Shown piece by piece: positions 51,838-61,418 of a stretch of DNA of 64,000 nt. The stretch's first letter is position 1. Every line of letters begins with the position of its first letter. Where the stretch lies: the NCBI RefSeq assembly GCF_004217545.1, contig NZ_SHKY01000001.1:310001-374000 (forward strand), in the 5' to 3' direction. The position numbers and the translations under genes were made by a program. This DNA is from Krasilnikovia cinnamomea. Lineage in GTDB: Bacteria > Actinomycetota > Actinomycetes > Mycobacteriales > Micromonosporaceae. The notes under the pieces are model-generated. The model searched no databases and was not told the origin of the DNA. It saw only the letters and a list, made by a program, of their open reading frames with translations.

Positions 51838-52968
51838 CTACTCGGGCGCCAGCATCGGGGCCAGGCCGGAGACCGCCAGGATGCGGGCCACGTACGGTTG
51901 CGCGCCGCGAAGGATCAGCGGCACCTCGGCGCGGGCCGCGCCCGCGCGGGCGTCCACGAACGCCGCCACCCCCGCGGCGTCGATCAGCGGCACACCGGAG
52001 AGATTCACGACGACCCGCTGGCCGGCCGCCGCCGCCACCGCCTGCCGCAGCCCCGCACGCAACCGCTCGGCGGTGTCCCGGTCGACCTCCCCGCGCACCC
52101 GCACGGTCAGCCCGCCCGGCACCCGGGCCACCGACACGCGCATGTCGTTCCCGGCGTCCGCGGCGCCCTCCCACCGGGGCAGGGTGTCGCGCAGCATGGC
52201 CTCCCGCAGCCAGCTCAGCGCCCGGCTCAGCAGCCGCGACACGTGCATCTGCGAGACGCCCAGTTCGTGGGCGATCTCGGCCTGGGTCCGGTTGCCGTAG
52301 AACCGCAGGGCGAGCATCCGCCGCTCCCGGGCCGGCATCCGCAGCAGCAGGTCCGCGACGGTGATCTTGTCGTCGACCGCCTCCAGATCCAGGTCCACGC
52401 CGCCCAGCAGGTCCCCCAGCTCACCCGCGCCGCCGGCACCGACCGGGGCGTTCAGCGACGCCGGGCAGTAGCTGGCCGCCGATTCGATCGCCTCGATCAC
52501 GGCGTCCTCGTCGACCCGCAGGAACTCGGCGATCTCGGCCACCGTGGGGCTACCCGAGAGCTGGCTGGTCAGCACGGTGCAGGCGTGCGCCACCTCAAGG
52601 CTGAGGTCCTGGATCCGGCGAGGCACGTGCACACCCCAGGTCTTGTCACGGAAGTGGCGCTTGATCTCGCCGGTGATGGTGATGACCGCGTACGCGGTGA
52701 ACGAGCCGCGCCCCGGGTCGTACCGGTCGATGGCCTTGACCAGGCCGAGGCGGGCGACCTGGGTGAGATCCTCCATCGGCTCGCCGCGGCCCCGGTAACG
52801 CCGCGCGAGCCTGCCCGCGAACGGCAGGCAGGCCGCGATGAGCTCCTCGCGCAGGACCTGACGTGTGGCGGGCGGCGCGCCGGCGCAACGTCGCGCGTAG
52901 ACGACCGCGGCGGCGTCGAGATCCGCCGGGGGACACTCCAGCGTCTGCACTTTCTCAGGTGCGGGCAT
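51838..52968 (-). CDS. SigB/SigF-type sigma factor fused to a STAS domain
   Basis: 376 residues. Sigma region 2 lies at about 50-125 (EDLTQVARLGLVKAIDRYDP; FRDKTWGVHVPRR), region 3 at 130-195 and region 4 at 215-265 (MPARERRMLALRFYGNRTQA; GVSQMHVSRLLSRAL). From about 275 a STAS domain follows (GGLTVRVRGEVDRDTAERLR; VVVNLSGVPLIDAAGVAAFV), the fold of anti-sigma antagonists. The serine phosphorylated in SpoIIAA/RsbV (D-S-x-G) is alanine here (IDAAG). GAGGGAG six bases before ATG 52968 fixes the start. No anti-sigma kinase is adjacent. Confidence 0.93.
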   Translation of the reverse strand: MPAPEKVQTLECPPADLDAAAVVYARRCAGAPPATRQVLREELIAACLPFAGRLARRYRGRGEPMEDLTQVARLGLVKAIDRYDPGRGSFTAYAVITITGEIKRHFRDKTWGVHVPRRIQDLSLEVAHACTVLTSQLSGSPTVAEIAEFLRVDEDAVIEAIESAASYCPASLNAPVGAGGAGELGDLLGGVDLDLEAVDDKITVADLLLRMPARERRMLALRFYGNRTQAEIAHELGVSQMHVSRLLSRALSWLREAMLRDTLPRWEGAADAGNDMRVSVARVPGGLTVRVRGEVDRDTAERLRAGLRQAVAAAAGQRVVVNLSGVPLIDAAGVAAFVDARAGAARAEVPLILRGAQPYVARILAVSGLAPMLAPE

Positions 52969-53221
52969 CGTCTCTCCCTCGCGCGGCCTCGCCCCGACAG
53001 GCGAAGCCACCCTCGGCCGGAGGGCGAGGCGGAGACCATCGCCCCGCTGGCGCCTCGAGCGCCCGGTCCCCACCGTCCCCGGATCGGCCCCTTCGAGCGA
53101 CGTTACTGCCCCGTCTGCCGGACTCAAACGCATCGACCGAAATCGTGGCGCGCCCGCCTCCGATTCGCGCCTCCGTCCCGCGTCCGGTCACCGGGTGTGT
53201 CGTCCCGCTGCGGCCTCGGTG

Positions 53222-56200
53222 TCAGCCGCTGGAGTCCCGGCCGGTGCTCTCGTCGTCCTCGTCGCGGCGCAGGGCCCACGAGGGTGCGCCGGTGTCCGCC
53301 GGCCCGGACGGCGGCGGCTCGCCCGCGGTCCCGCCCGGCAGGCCGGACTGGAGTCCGCCGCCCGGCCCGGGCAGACCGGACTGCGGGCCACCGCCCGGCC
53401 CGGGCAGACCGGACGGGAGGCCACCCGCGTGGCCGGACGGGCTTGCGGACGGTGGAGCGGCATATCCCGCCGAGGCGGGTCCCGAAGGCGGGGCGGCGTA
53501 TCCCGGCGTGGGCAGTCCCGACGGCATCCCGGTTCCGGACGGGGCCGGGCCGGACGGTCCCGACGGCGCACCGGCGGGGGTGGCTGCCTGGCCGGGCAGT
53601 CCGGACGGGGCGCCGGGCCCCGGCTGTCCGCCCTGCAGCGGGCGGTTGTGCTGACCGAGCTGGGGCGGCTCCAGCCGCGGCCGTTCAGGCGGCTGCGTCG
53701 ACGGTTGGCCACCCGGGGAAACGGTCGGTTCGTGGCCCGGGGTCTGCAGGGCGGCAGGGGTCGGAATGGGCCCCAGCGATCGAGTCGGACCGGTGCCCTG
53801 GAGCGGGTTCGCGGCGGGGCCCGGTGCGGGTTCCTGGCCGGGCACCGCGGTGCCCGCACCGAACGAGGCCGGGCCGGACGCTCCGCCCGTGGACGGCCGC
53901 GCCCAGGGCTGCTGCGCTGACTGCGTGTCGCCCGGGCGGCCAAGCCCGGACGGGGCTGCCGACGGTGGTGGATTGTGCTGGCCGAGCTGCGGTGGCTCCA
54001 ACGGCGGTCGCGCCGGGCTCTGGCCCGCCAGCGGAGGCCGGTTGCGCTGGCCCGGCTCGCCCGCCTCGTGCGGGGGACGGTTCTGACCCAGCTGCGGGGG
54101 TTCCAGCGGGGGGCGACTCTGCCCCATCTGCGGCGGCTGCAGCGGCGGCCGGTTCTGACCCATCTGCGGCGGCTGCAGCGGCGGCCGGTTCTGACCCAGT
54201 TGCGGGGCCTGCAGCGGCGGCCGGGGTTGCTCCTGACCTTGATTCTGCGGTCCGAGCGGAGGTGGACCACCCGCCTGACCGGCCAGTGGGGGCCGGTTCT
54301 GCTGGCCCAGCTGCGGGGATTCCAGCGACGGCCCGCTCGGCGCCTGCCCTGCCGGTCCGGCGGGGTTCTGCTGCCCGAGCTGCGGCTGCCCGAGCGGGGC
54401 CTGTCCGAGCTGGGGCGTGTCCAAGGGCGGTTGGGCTGGAGGCTGGGTTCCCGGCAGGCCGCCGGATTGGGCTGCCGGCGTGGCCAAGTGGTCCGGGCGC
54501 TCGGTGCGCGGGAGGTCCATGCCCGGCGTCGACTGACCGGGGGCCGCCTGTGCAGCGGGAGCAGACTGTCCCGCCGCGCCCGGCTGTCCAGGAGGGCCTG
54601 GCTGCCCGGCTTGCCCCACGCCGGGCTGCCCCACGCCAGGCTGCCCCACGCCGGGCTGCCCCACGCCGGGCTGGCCCGCAGGGCCGGGACGCCCCGGTTG
54701 CCCCATCAGGCCCGCTTGCCCGGGCACGGTCTCCCGACCGCTCGGGGTGCCGCCCGGCTGGTCGGTCCGCGGGCGCGAGGGAGTGAACTGCGGTGCGTCC
54801 AGGGGCCGGTTCTGCTGGACGTAGATCGGCGGCCCGAGCAGGAGCGGATCGAAGTCCGGCGGAAGCGTCGGCGGCACGGCCGGTGGCGCGCCCCCAGCGA
54901 CGGGGCCGGCGCCGGCCGGCGGCGTGAGTGGGCTTCCCCCCGGGGAGGACGGCGAGCCCATGCCGTGCGGCGCGGTGGGGGCCCCACCGGTCTGCGCTCC
55001 CGTGGCGGACCATTCCGGCGACGGCTGCGCCCAGCTGGGCTGGGTGCCGGGCGCGTCGCCTCGGGCGGCGTCCGTACGGCCTCCGGGCGCGAATCCCGGT
55101 GCCGCCGGCGGTGTGCCGGTCGGCGTGGGCGGCCCGGACGGTACTGGTGCCCCGTTCAGCGGGCCCGCGCCGGGTCCGGCGGCCGGGGCCTCGGCCCGCT
55201 CGGCCGGTGCGGCCGTGGGATCCCATCCGCTCACCGGGCTCCCGCCCTGCGGAGGCGCCGCCGGTGCGCCGCTGATCGCGCCCGACAGCCCGGACGGCGG
55301 GGTGGCCGCGCCGCTCCCGCTGAGCGTGCCCCATTGCCCCGTCCCGCCCGCCTGACCGGCGGTTTCGTGGCTGCCCGGTTCCCTGGAGGCGGGGTCGCCC
55401 GCCCCGGGGCGCGACAGACCCGACAGCGCGCCCCCGGCCGACGACGATGGCGGCGCGTCCGACGGCGCGGCGGGCGGCGGCGGGACAGACAGCCCGGACG
55501 GCGGGGCGGGCGGCGCGGAGACAGGCGCGGAGAGACCGGACGGCGCCGCAGGTGAAGGCGGCGGCGCGGACAGACCCGACGGCCCACCAGGAGACGGAAG
55601 CGGCGCGGACAGACCCGACGGCCCACCAGGAGACGGAAGCGACGCCGACAAACCCGACGGCCCACCAGGAGACGGAAGCGGCGCCAGCCCGGAAGGCGGT
55701 CCGGCAGGTGCGGGTCCGGACAGGCCGGACGGCGCACCGGCCGGGCCCGGGGCCGGGGTGGTGAAGCCCGGCGTAGAAGCGACCCGGCCCGCCGCTTCGG
55801 GCGCGGCCGGGCCGGGAGTGGACGATTCGGCCGGAGGCTCGGCGGCGGGTGGCAGGCCCGAGGTGGGCGCCGGCGGCAACCCCACGGTGGGCGGCAACCC
55901 GGAGGTCGGGGGAAGCCCCAGAGCCGGGGCGGGGGCGGTCCCGGGCGGATCCGCCCGCATCGGCGAGGGCAGCTCATGGCCTGCAGTCTCTGCCGGATAC
56001 CGAAGAGGCCCCGGCAGGTCGTGGGTGGCCGGGACGTCGGTGGAGGGCGCGGCCTGCCCCAGGTTTGCGGGCCCCGTGGCGGTCGGCAGACCCGGGATGT
56101 CGAAGTCCGGTACCGGCTCGCTGGTGCGCGACGTGGTCGGCCCGCCGGGCGGCATGAGCGGGCCAGGGGCCGCGCCCCGCCCCTGCCGGGCCGCCTCGAC

Positions 56201-56407
56201 CAGGCCGGACGACTCGGCCAGCCCGGCGGCGACGAGTACCTCGGCGGCGGCGAGGCCGGTCGAGCAGGGCAGCGGTTCGCCGCACACGGGGCAGGTGGTC
56301 ATACCGACGGTGGGACCGGCGCCATCGGCGTGCGCCTTCATCACTTCCGCGGCGGTGCGCGCCAGGACGCTGTCCGGCCGGATGTACGCCGTCGACCCTG
56401 TAGCCAT
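53222..56407 (-). CDS. 1061-residue proline/glycine-rich repeat protein
   Basis: The first 75 residues look like a folded module: VLARTAAEVMKAHADGAGPT, then CPVCGEPLPC, which could hold zinc, and LAAAEVLVAAGLAESSGLVE. The rest is low-complexity Pro/Gly/Ala/Gln. It includes runs of PSPGGPSGLSAP (39-bp DNA repeats near 55571-55690), GVGQP (15-bp repeats near 54611-54674) and PPQLGQNRPPL. The repeats suggest an extended scaffold or surface protein, but no signal peptide or membrane segment was seen. A GGGGGA site five bases before ATG 56407 supports this strand rather than the long open frames opposite. Confidence 0.75.
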   Translation of the reverse strand: MATGSTAYIRPDSVLARTAAEVMKAHADGAGPTVGMTTCPVCGEPLPCSTGLAAAEVLVAAGLAESSGLVEAARQGRGAAPGPLMPPGGPTTSRTSEPVPDFDIPGLPTATGPANLGQAAPSTDVPATHDLPGPLRYPAETAGHELPSPMRADPPGTAPAPALGLPPTSGLPPTVGLPPAPTSGLPPAAEPPAESSTPGPAAPEAAGRVASTPGFTTPAPGPAGAPSGLSGPAPAGPPSGLAPLPSPGGPSGLSASLPSPGGPSGLSAPLPSPGGPSGLSAPPPSPAAPSGLSAPVSAPPAPPSGLSVPPPPAAPSDAPPSSSAGGALSGLSRPGAGDPASREPGSHETAGQAGGTGQWGTLSGSGAATPPSGLSGAISGAPAAPPQGGSPVSGWDPTAAPAERAEAPAAGPGAGPLNGAPVPSGPPTPTGTPPAAPGFAPGGRTDAARGDAPGTQPSWAQPSPEWSATGAQTGGAPTAPHGMGSPSSPGGSPLTPPAGAGPVAGGAPPAVPPTLPPDFDPLLLGPPIYVQQNRPLDAPQFTPSRPRTDQPGGTPSGRETVPGQAGLMGQPGRPGPAGQPGVGQPGVGQPGVGQPGVGQAGQPGPPGQPGAAGQSAPAAQAAPGQSTPGMDLPRTERPDHLATPAAQSGGLPGTQPPAQPPLDTPQLGQAPLGQPQLGQQNPAGPAGQAPSGPSLESPQLGQQNRPPLAGQAGGPPPLGPQNQGQEQPRPPLQAPQLGQNRPPLQPPQMGQNRPPLQPPQMGQSRPPLEPPQLGQNRPPHEAGEPGQRNRPPLAGQSPARPPLEPPQLGQHNPPPSAAPSGLGRPGDTQSAQQPWARPSTGGASGPASFGAGTAVPGQEPAPGPAANPLQGTGPTRSLGPIPTPAALQTPGHEPTVSPGGQPSTQPPERPRLEPPQLGQHNRPLQGGQPGPGAPSGLPGQAATPAGAPSGPSGPAPSGTGMPSGLPTPGYAAPPSGPASAGYAAPPSASPSGHAGGLPSGLPGPGGGPQSGLPGPGGGLQSGLPGGTAGEPPPSGPADTGAPSWALRRDEDDESTGRDSSG

Positions 56408-56668
56408 CGTGGTCCCCCGTCGGTCCGCCGCGCGCCGGGACGCGTGGTCAGCACAAGTTCACCGCGACCGGGGCGGGTTTGGAGCGGTTTCGCGCAATCG
56501 GAAGACCTTCGGCGGATGGCCGTGGAGCGGGCCGGACAGCGGACCGCGAGTGGATCACCGGTGGGCTGCGACAGGAGGACGCAATGAACCAGAATTCACT
56601 CACTGTGTGCTAGACGTCGCTCTCCGTACCATCAGGGGACATCCATCTCCTCCCCCCGGGGGTGACCC

Positions 56669-57208
56669 ATGGACGACGCCGGGTTGTACCGCGAGCAGAT
56701 CCTCCGGCACGCCGGTCCCGTCATCACCGGCCGGTTCGTCGGGTTCCAGGCCTCCTACACCCGGGAGGTCAAGGTCGGGCAGCCGTTGCTGCTGGCCGTC
56801 TTCGTCACCGCCGGGATCGCTCAGGGCCTCGTCGCGCTGGTCCTCGCCAAGCTGCGCGGCGGCGCGCTCGGTGCCCGCCGGAGCTTCAGGGAACTGAAGA
56901 AGGGCCCCGAGTATCTGGTGACCCCGCTGCGGGTCCGCGACGATCTGGGTCAGACGTACGAGGTTGAGATGCACGGGTACCTGCCGGTTTCGGCGCTGCA
57001 CCGGGGCGATCTCGTCCAGTTGCGCACCCAGCAGCAGAAGGACCCCCAGCTGCCGGTGAAGGTGCGGCAGGTCCTCAACCTCACCACCCTGCAGCCGCTG
57101 ACCCCGCGCGTCCCGACACTGTGGTCGCATCTCGGCCCGGGGCTGCTCATCCAGGCCGGGGCGGGCCTCGTACTGGTCGGGCTGCTGGCGGCGGCCTGGC
57201 TCCACTGA
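56669..57208 (+). CDS. Two-helix membrane protein, 179 residues
   Basis: Hydrophobic helices lie at about 38-62 (VGQPLLLAVFVTAGIAQGLV) and at the C-terminus (LLIQAGAGLVLVGLLAAAWL). The soluble part between them has beta character (YLVTPLRVRDDLGQTYEVEM; LPVSALHRGDLVQLRTQQQK), possibly an OB-like fold. No family was recognised. A G-run five to ten bases before ATG 56669 may serve as the ribosome site. It is divergent from the proline-rich gene. Confidence 0.7.
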   Translation: MDDAGLYREQILRHAGPVITGRFVGFQASYTREVKVGQPLLLAVFVTAGIAQGLVALVLAKLRGGALGARRSFRELKKGPEYLVTPLRVRDDLGQTYEVEMHGYLPVSALHRGDLVQLRTQQQKDPQLPVKVRQVLNLTTLQPLTPRVPTLWSHLGPGLLIQAGAGLVLVGLLAAAWLH

Positions 57209-57400
57209 CCCCGCCGGGACTACGCACGGGCACACCCGGGTACGGATCGAACCGGCACGCCATCCGCCCGGTCCATTCGGGACGGCGCTCGCGCCGTACC
57301 GGAATCGATCGGGCGGCGCGCGGCCCGCCGCGCCCGCGCGGGAGTTGCGCGTCCGATGATGCGGTGAGACGGTGACGGTGCGTGGAGAGGGAGATGCACA

Positions 57401-58879
57401 GTGGGTGAAGAGGTCGAGCAGCACGCGTTCACCCGCGACGACCGCGCGCGGTACCGGCAGAAGATCCGCCGGAGCCTGGACGTGTTCGCGTCAATGCTGC
57501 GGGAGTCCCGGTTCGAGTTCGAACGGCCGCTGACCGGCATGGAGATCGAGCTGAACCTCATCGACGAGCACTGCGACCCGGCGATGCGCAACGCCGAGGT
57601 GCTCGGCGCCATCGCGGACCCCGACTACCAGACCGAGCTGGGCCAGTTCAACATCGAGATCAACGTGCCGCCGCGCCTGCTGGCCGGGGACGGCAACACC
57701 GATCTGGAACGCGGCCTGCGGGCCAGCCTCAACAACGCCGAACAGCACGCCCGCTCGGCCGGCGCGCACATGGTGATGATCGGCATCCTGCCGACGCTGC
57801 GCAAGGAGCACCTCACCATGGAGTCGCTGTCCGCGAATCCGCGGTACCGGCTGCTCAACGAGCAGATCTTCGCGGCGCGCGGCGAGGACCTCGACATCCG
57901 CATCGACGGCATCGACCGGCTCGCGGTCACCACCGACACGATCGCGCCCGAGGCGGCCTGCACGAGCACCCAGTTCCACCTGCAGGTCAGCCCGGGGCAG
58001 TTCGCCGCGTACTGGAACTCGGCGCAGGCCATCGCGGGCGTCCAGGTGGCACTGGGCGCCAACTCGCCGCTGCTGTTCGGGCGTGAGCTGTGGCGCGAGA
58101 CCCGCATCCCGCTGTTCGAACAGGCGACGGACACCCGCAGCGAGGAGATCAAGGCGCAGGGGGTACGCCCGCGGGTGTGGTTCGGCGAGCGCTGGGTCAC
58201 CTCGGTCTTCGACCTGTTCGAGGAGAACGTACGGTACTTTCCCGCCCTGCTGCCGATCTGCGACGATGCCGACCCCGAGCAGGACCTGGAGCGCGGCGAC
58301 ATTCCCGAGCTCAGCGAGTTGCGCCTGCACAACGGCACCGTCTACCGCTGGAACCGGCCCGTGTACGCGGTGGTCAACGGCCGTCCCCACCTGCGCGTCG
58401 AGAACCGGGTGCTGCCCGCCGGACCCACCGTGGTGGACACGATCGCCAACGCGGCCTTCTACTACGGCCTCGTGCGCAGCCTCGCCGACGCGGAGCGTCC
58501 GCTGTGGACGCAGATGTCGTTCAGCGCCGCCGAGGAGAACTTCCACGCCGGTGCCCGGCACGGCATCGCCGCGACGGTGTTCTGGCCCGGCCTCGGATAC
58601 GTCCCGGTCACGGAGCTGGTGCTGCGCCGGCTGCTGCCGCTCGCCCACGACGGGCTGGACCGCTGGGCAGTGCCCGCCGCCGAACGCGACCGCCTGCTCG
58701 GCATCATCGAACGCCGCTGCCTGGCCGGGCGCAACGGGGCGCAGTGGCAGGTGGACACGCTGCACGCGCTGGAGGCCGACGGCCGGGAGCGTCGCGAGGC
58801 CCTGCACGAGATGCTGCAGCGGTACCTGCCGCTCATGCACGGCAACGTACCCGTCCACGAGTGGCCGCTGCCCGGCTAG
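57401..58879 (+). CDS. GCS2-type glutamate-cysteine ligase-like enzyme
   Basis: 492 residues of the GCS2/YbdK carboxylate-amine ligase family: RPLTGMEIELNLIDEHCDPA, QFNIEINVPPRLLAG, STQFHLQVSPGQFAAYWNSA. The Glu residues bind magnesium-ATP. Family members join glutamate to cysteine or a related amine; mycothiol rather than glutathione is the main thiol in such organisms, so the real substrate is uncertain. Start GTG 57401. The stop overlaps the convergent cobE-like gene by 4 bp. Confidence 0.9.
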   Translation: MGEEVEQHAFTRDDRARYRQKIRRSLDVFASMLRESRFEFERPLTGMEIELNLIDEHCDPAMRNAEVLGAIADPDYQTELGQFNIEINVPPRLLAGDGNTDLERGLRASLNNAEQHARSAGAHMVMIGILPTLRKEHLTMESLSANPRYRLLNEQIFAARGEDLDIRIDGIDRLAVTTDTIAPEAACTSTQFHLQVSPGQFAAYWNSAQAIAGVQVALGANSPLLFGRELWRETRIPLFEQATDTRSEEIKAQGVRPRVWFGERWVTSVFDLFEENVRYFPALLPICDDADPEQDLERGDIPELSELRLHNGTVYRWNRPVYAVVNGRPHLRVENRVLPAGPTVVDTIANAAFYYGLVRSLADAERPLWTQMSFSAAEENFHAGARHGIAATVFWPGLGYVPVTELVLRRLLPLAHDGLDRWAVPAAERDRLLGIIERRCLAGRNGAQWQVDTLHALEADGRERREALHEMLQRYLPLMHGNVPVHEWPLPG

Positions 58880-59415
58880 CCGGGTTGTCCGGCCTCTCCG
58901 CCCGGCTGCGCGGAAGCGGTGCGGGGCAGGGCCGTCGTGACGGCCCGATCCGCGACCGCCACGGTGAGGCCTGACCACACCGACTTCGGCAGGATCAGTC
59001 GCGCGCCGGGCCCGGCGGCCAGCAGGGCGGCGGCCTCGGCCACACTCGGTGTCCCGGCCGCCGCGGCGACCCGCGCGCTCGGATGCGGCACCGGCACGAC
59101 GGCGAGCTGGTCCGCCCGGTACGACCGCACCGCCCATTCGTGACGGTCCGCGACGGCCCTCAGCGTCGCGCCGGCCCGGCGGTCCAGCGTGGCCACCACG
59201 CCGACGTCCCCGGGCGACAGGCCCGCCGCGGTCAGCGCGGCGCGGATCGCCCAGTCCAGCTCCGCTTCGAGCAGGTCGCTGCGCGCCCCGACGCCCACCG
59301 CCACCCGCCCGCCGTGAACCGCCACCGGTTCGCCGCACCGGACGTCGTCACCCGCGCCGACGACCCCACTGTCCTCGGTGAACGGCGTAGCGGCATCCCG
59401 GCCGCGCGCCGTCAC
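58876..59415 (-). CDS. CobE/CbiG C-terminal domain protein
   Basis: 179 residues. The central part matches the CobE/CbiG_C domain (VAVGVGARSDLLEAELDWAI; LSPGDVGVVATLDRRAGATL; LAVVPVPHPSARVAAAAGTP; ARLILPKSVWSG), which works on the precorrin ring in cobalamin synthesis. The CbiG N-terminal part is absent, so it is a stand-alone CobE-like protein. GTG 59415 overlaps the cobB stop by GTGA. It is the last gene of the operon. Confidence 0.88.
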   Translation of the reverse strand: MTARGRDAATPFTEDSGVVGAGDDVRCGEPVAVHGGRVAVGVGARSDLLEAELDWAIRAALTAAGLSPGDVGVVATLDRRAGATLRAVADRHEWAVRSYRADQLAVVPVPHPSARVAAAAGTPSVAEAAALLAAGPGARLILPKSVWSGLTVAVADRAVTTALPRTASAQPGGEAGQPG

Positions 59416-60791
59416 GGGGCACGCTCCAGCGGCGCGTCGCGGGCGGCGGCCGCGGTGACCACGCGGTGCGCCATCGCCGGTTGGCCCGCCCAGTGCAGGT
59501 GCAGATACGACGCATGCAGGCTCGGGGTCGCGAAGCCCTCCGGGTCGGCGCCGCGCCACCCCCACGCCGCCCCGGCCGCCGGGGAAAGCAGCAGCCCGGA
59601 GCGGGGCTGCACGACCGTACGGTGGAACTCGTGCCCGGTCACCCTGGTCCCGGCCACGGCCAGGGGGCTGTCCGTCAGCGCCGCGGCGTCGCGGTAGCCG
59701 AGGGTCAGCGTGGGGGTCATGGCCGCCTCCGCGTCGAGCACGCCGCACATCGGCGCGCCGTCGAGGGCCCGGCAGAGCCAGAGCAGGCCCGCGCACTCGG
59801 CCACGATCGGCAGACCGGCCGCGGCGCGGGCGGCCACGTCGCGGCGCAGCGGCTCGTTGGCGGACAGCTGCTCGGCGTACACCTCGGGGAAGCCGCCGCC
59901 GACCACCAGGGCGCCGGTGCCGGCGGGCAGGGCCTCGGCGCGCAGCGGGTCGACCGTGACGACCTCGGCACCCGCACCGGCCAGCAGCTCGGCGGTCTCC
60001 GCGTACGAAAAGGTGAAGGCCGGGCCGCCCGCGACCGCGACGACCGGGCGGCCCGGCACGGGCTCGGCCGCCGCCGGGGTCCACGCGGTGGCCGCCAGCG
60101 GCGGGGCGGCGCGGGCCAGCGCCAGCACCGCGTCCAGGTCCACGGCGGACGCGACGAGCGCGGCCAGCGCGTCGACCGCCGCGACGGCCTCGGCGCGGCG
60201 CTCGGCCGCCGGGATCAACCCCAGGTGCCGCGACGGAGCGGCTACGGCGTCGGCGCGGCGCAGCGCGCCCAGCACCGGGGTGCCCACCTCCTCGCACGCC
60301 TCGCGCAGCAGTTGCTCGTGCCGGTCGGAGCCGACCCGGTTGAGGATGACCCCGCCGATGCGGGCGTCGCCGAAGCTGCGGAAGCCGTGCACGAGGGCAG
60401 CCACCGAGCGGCCCTGCGCGGCGGCGTCCACCACGAGCACCACGGGCGCGGCGAGCAGGCGCGCCACGTGTGCGGTGGAGCCTGTGTCGCCGGCGCCGGT
60501 GCGGCCGTCGTACAGGCCCATGACGCCTTCCACGACCGCGAGCTGCGCACCGGCCGTACCGTGCGCGAACAGCGGACCGATCAGCTGCTCGCCCACCATG
60601 ACCGGGTCGAGGTTGCGCCCGGGCCGCCCGGCGGCCAGGGCGTGGTAGCCCGGGTCGATGTAGTCCGGCCCCACCTTGAACGGGGCGACCGCGAGGCCGC
60701 GCGCCGCGAACGCGGCCAGCAGGCCGGTGGCCACCGTGGTCTTGCCGTGCCCGGAGGCCGGCGCGGCTATGACCAGGCGGGGCACGCTCAC
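59412..60791 (-). CDS. cobB: Cobyrinate a,c-diamide synthase
   Basis: 459 residues. It amidates the a and c carboxylates of cobyrinate with glutamine and ATP. The P-loop is IAAPASGHGKTTVATG, followed by FKVGPDYIDPGYHALA; the C-terminal glutamine amidotransferase domain has the Cys in VAECAGLLWLCRA and late His in GHEFHRT. GTG 60791 overlaps the cobO stop by GTGA; ATG 60794 is the other possible start. Confidence 0.95.
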   Translation of the reverse strand: MSVPRLVIAAPASGHGKTTVATGLLAAFAARGLAVAPFKVGPDYIDPGYHALAAGRPGRNLDPVMVGEQLIGPLFAHGTAGAQLAVVEGVMGLYDGRTGAGDTGSTAHVARLLAAPVVLVVDAAAQGRSVAALVHGFRSFGDARIGGVILNRVGSDRHEQLLREACEEVGTPVLGALRRADAVAAPSRHLGLIPAAERRAEAVAAVDALAALVASAVDLDAVLALARAAPPLAATAWTPAAAEPVPGRPVVAVAGGPAFTFSYAETAELLAGAGAEVVTVDPLRAEALPAGTGALVVGGGFPEVYAEQLSANEPLRRDVAARAAAGLPIVAECAGLLWLCRALDGAPMCGVLDAEAAMTPTLTLGYRDAAALTDSPLAVAGTRVTGHEFHRTVVQPRSGLLLSPAAGAAWGWRGADPEGFATPSLHASYLHLHWAGQPAMAHRVVTAAAARDAPLERAP

Positions 60792-61387
60792 CATTCGATG
60801 CCCGGCTGCCCCTTGCGGCCCGCGTCCATCGGGTGCTTGAGCTTGGTCATCTCGGTGACCAGGTCGGCCGCCGCGATGAGGTCCGGGTGCGCGTCACGGC
60901 CGGTGATCACGACATGCTGGGTGCCGGGCCGTTCGGCCAGGGTCGCCACGACGTCGGCCACGTCGACCCAACCCCATTTCATCGGGTACGTGAACTCGTC
61001 GAGCACGTAGAACCTGTGGGTCTCGGCGGTCAGGTCCCGTTTGATCTGTGCCCAGCCCTCGGCCGCCTCGGCGGCGTGGTCGCGTTCCGTGCCGGCCCGC
61101 TGGATCCAGGACCAGCCCTCCCCCATCTTGTGCCAGGCCACGGGCGGGCCGCCGCTCGCGCCCAGCGCCTTGAGGGCGGTCTCCTCGCCGACCCGCCACT
61201 TCTCGCTCTTGACGAACTGGAACACCCCGATCGACCACCCGGCGCTCCAGGCCCGCAACGCCATCCCGAACGCGGCCGTCGACTTTCCCTTGCCGTGTCC
61301 GGTGTGCACCGCCAGCACCGCCTGGCGGCGCCGCTGGCGGGTGGTCAGGCCGTCGTCCGGCACCGTCGTGACCTTGCCCTGCGGCAT
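60788..61387 (-). CDS. cobO: Cob(I)yrinic acid a,c-diamide adenosyltransferase
   Basis: 199 residues. It moves adenosyl from ATP to cobalt(I). A P-loop near residue 30 (VHTGHGKGKSTAAFGMALRA), VFQFVKSEKWRVGEETALKA, and FYVLDEFTYPMKWGWVDVAD are typical for CobO/BtuR. ATG 61387 lies 31 bases after the chelatase stop. Part of the riboswitch-controlled operon. Confidence 0.96.
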   Translation of the reverse strand: MPQGKVTTVPDDGLTTRQRRRQAVLAVHTGHGKGKSTAAFGMALRAWSAGWSIGVFQFVKSEKWRVGEETALKALGASGGPPVAWHKMGEGWSWIQRAGTERDHAAEAAEGWAQIKRDLTAETHRFYVLDEFTYPMKWGWVDVADVVATLAERPGTQHVVITGRDAHPDLIAAADLVTEMTKLKHPMDAGRKGQPGIEW

Positions 61388-61418
61388 CAGGCTGCTCCGC
61401 TCGTCGCTGCGGGCTCGT

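Noticed and set aside
53975..55555. Long plus-strand frame opposite the proline-rich gene
   Set aside because: The minus-strand frame has a ribosome site, a structured CxxC N-terminus and coherent protein repeats; the plus frame is Arg-rich noise from the same DNA repeats.
54611..55690. Short-period repeats as a CRISPR array
   Set aside because: Repeats of 15 and 39 bp are contiguous and in frame with a protein, without unique spacers; no cas genes are present.
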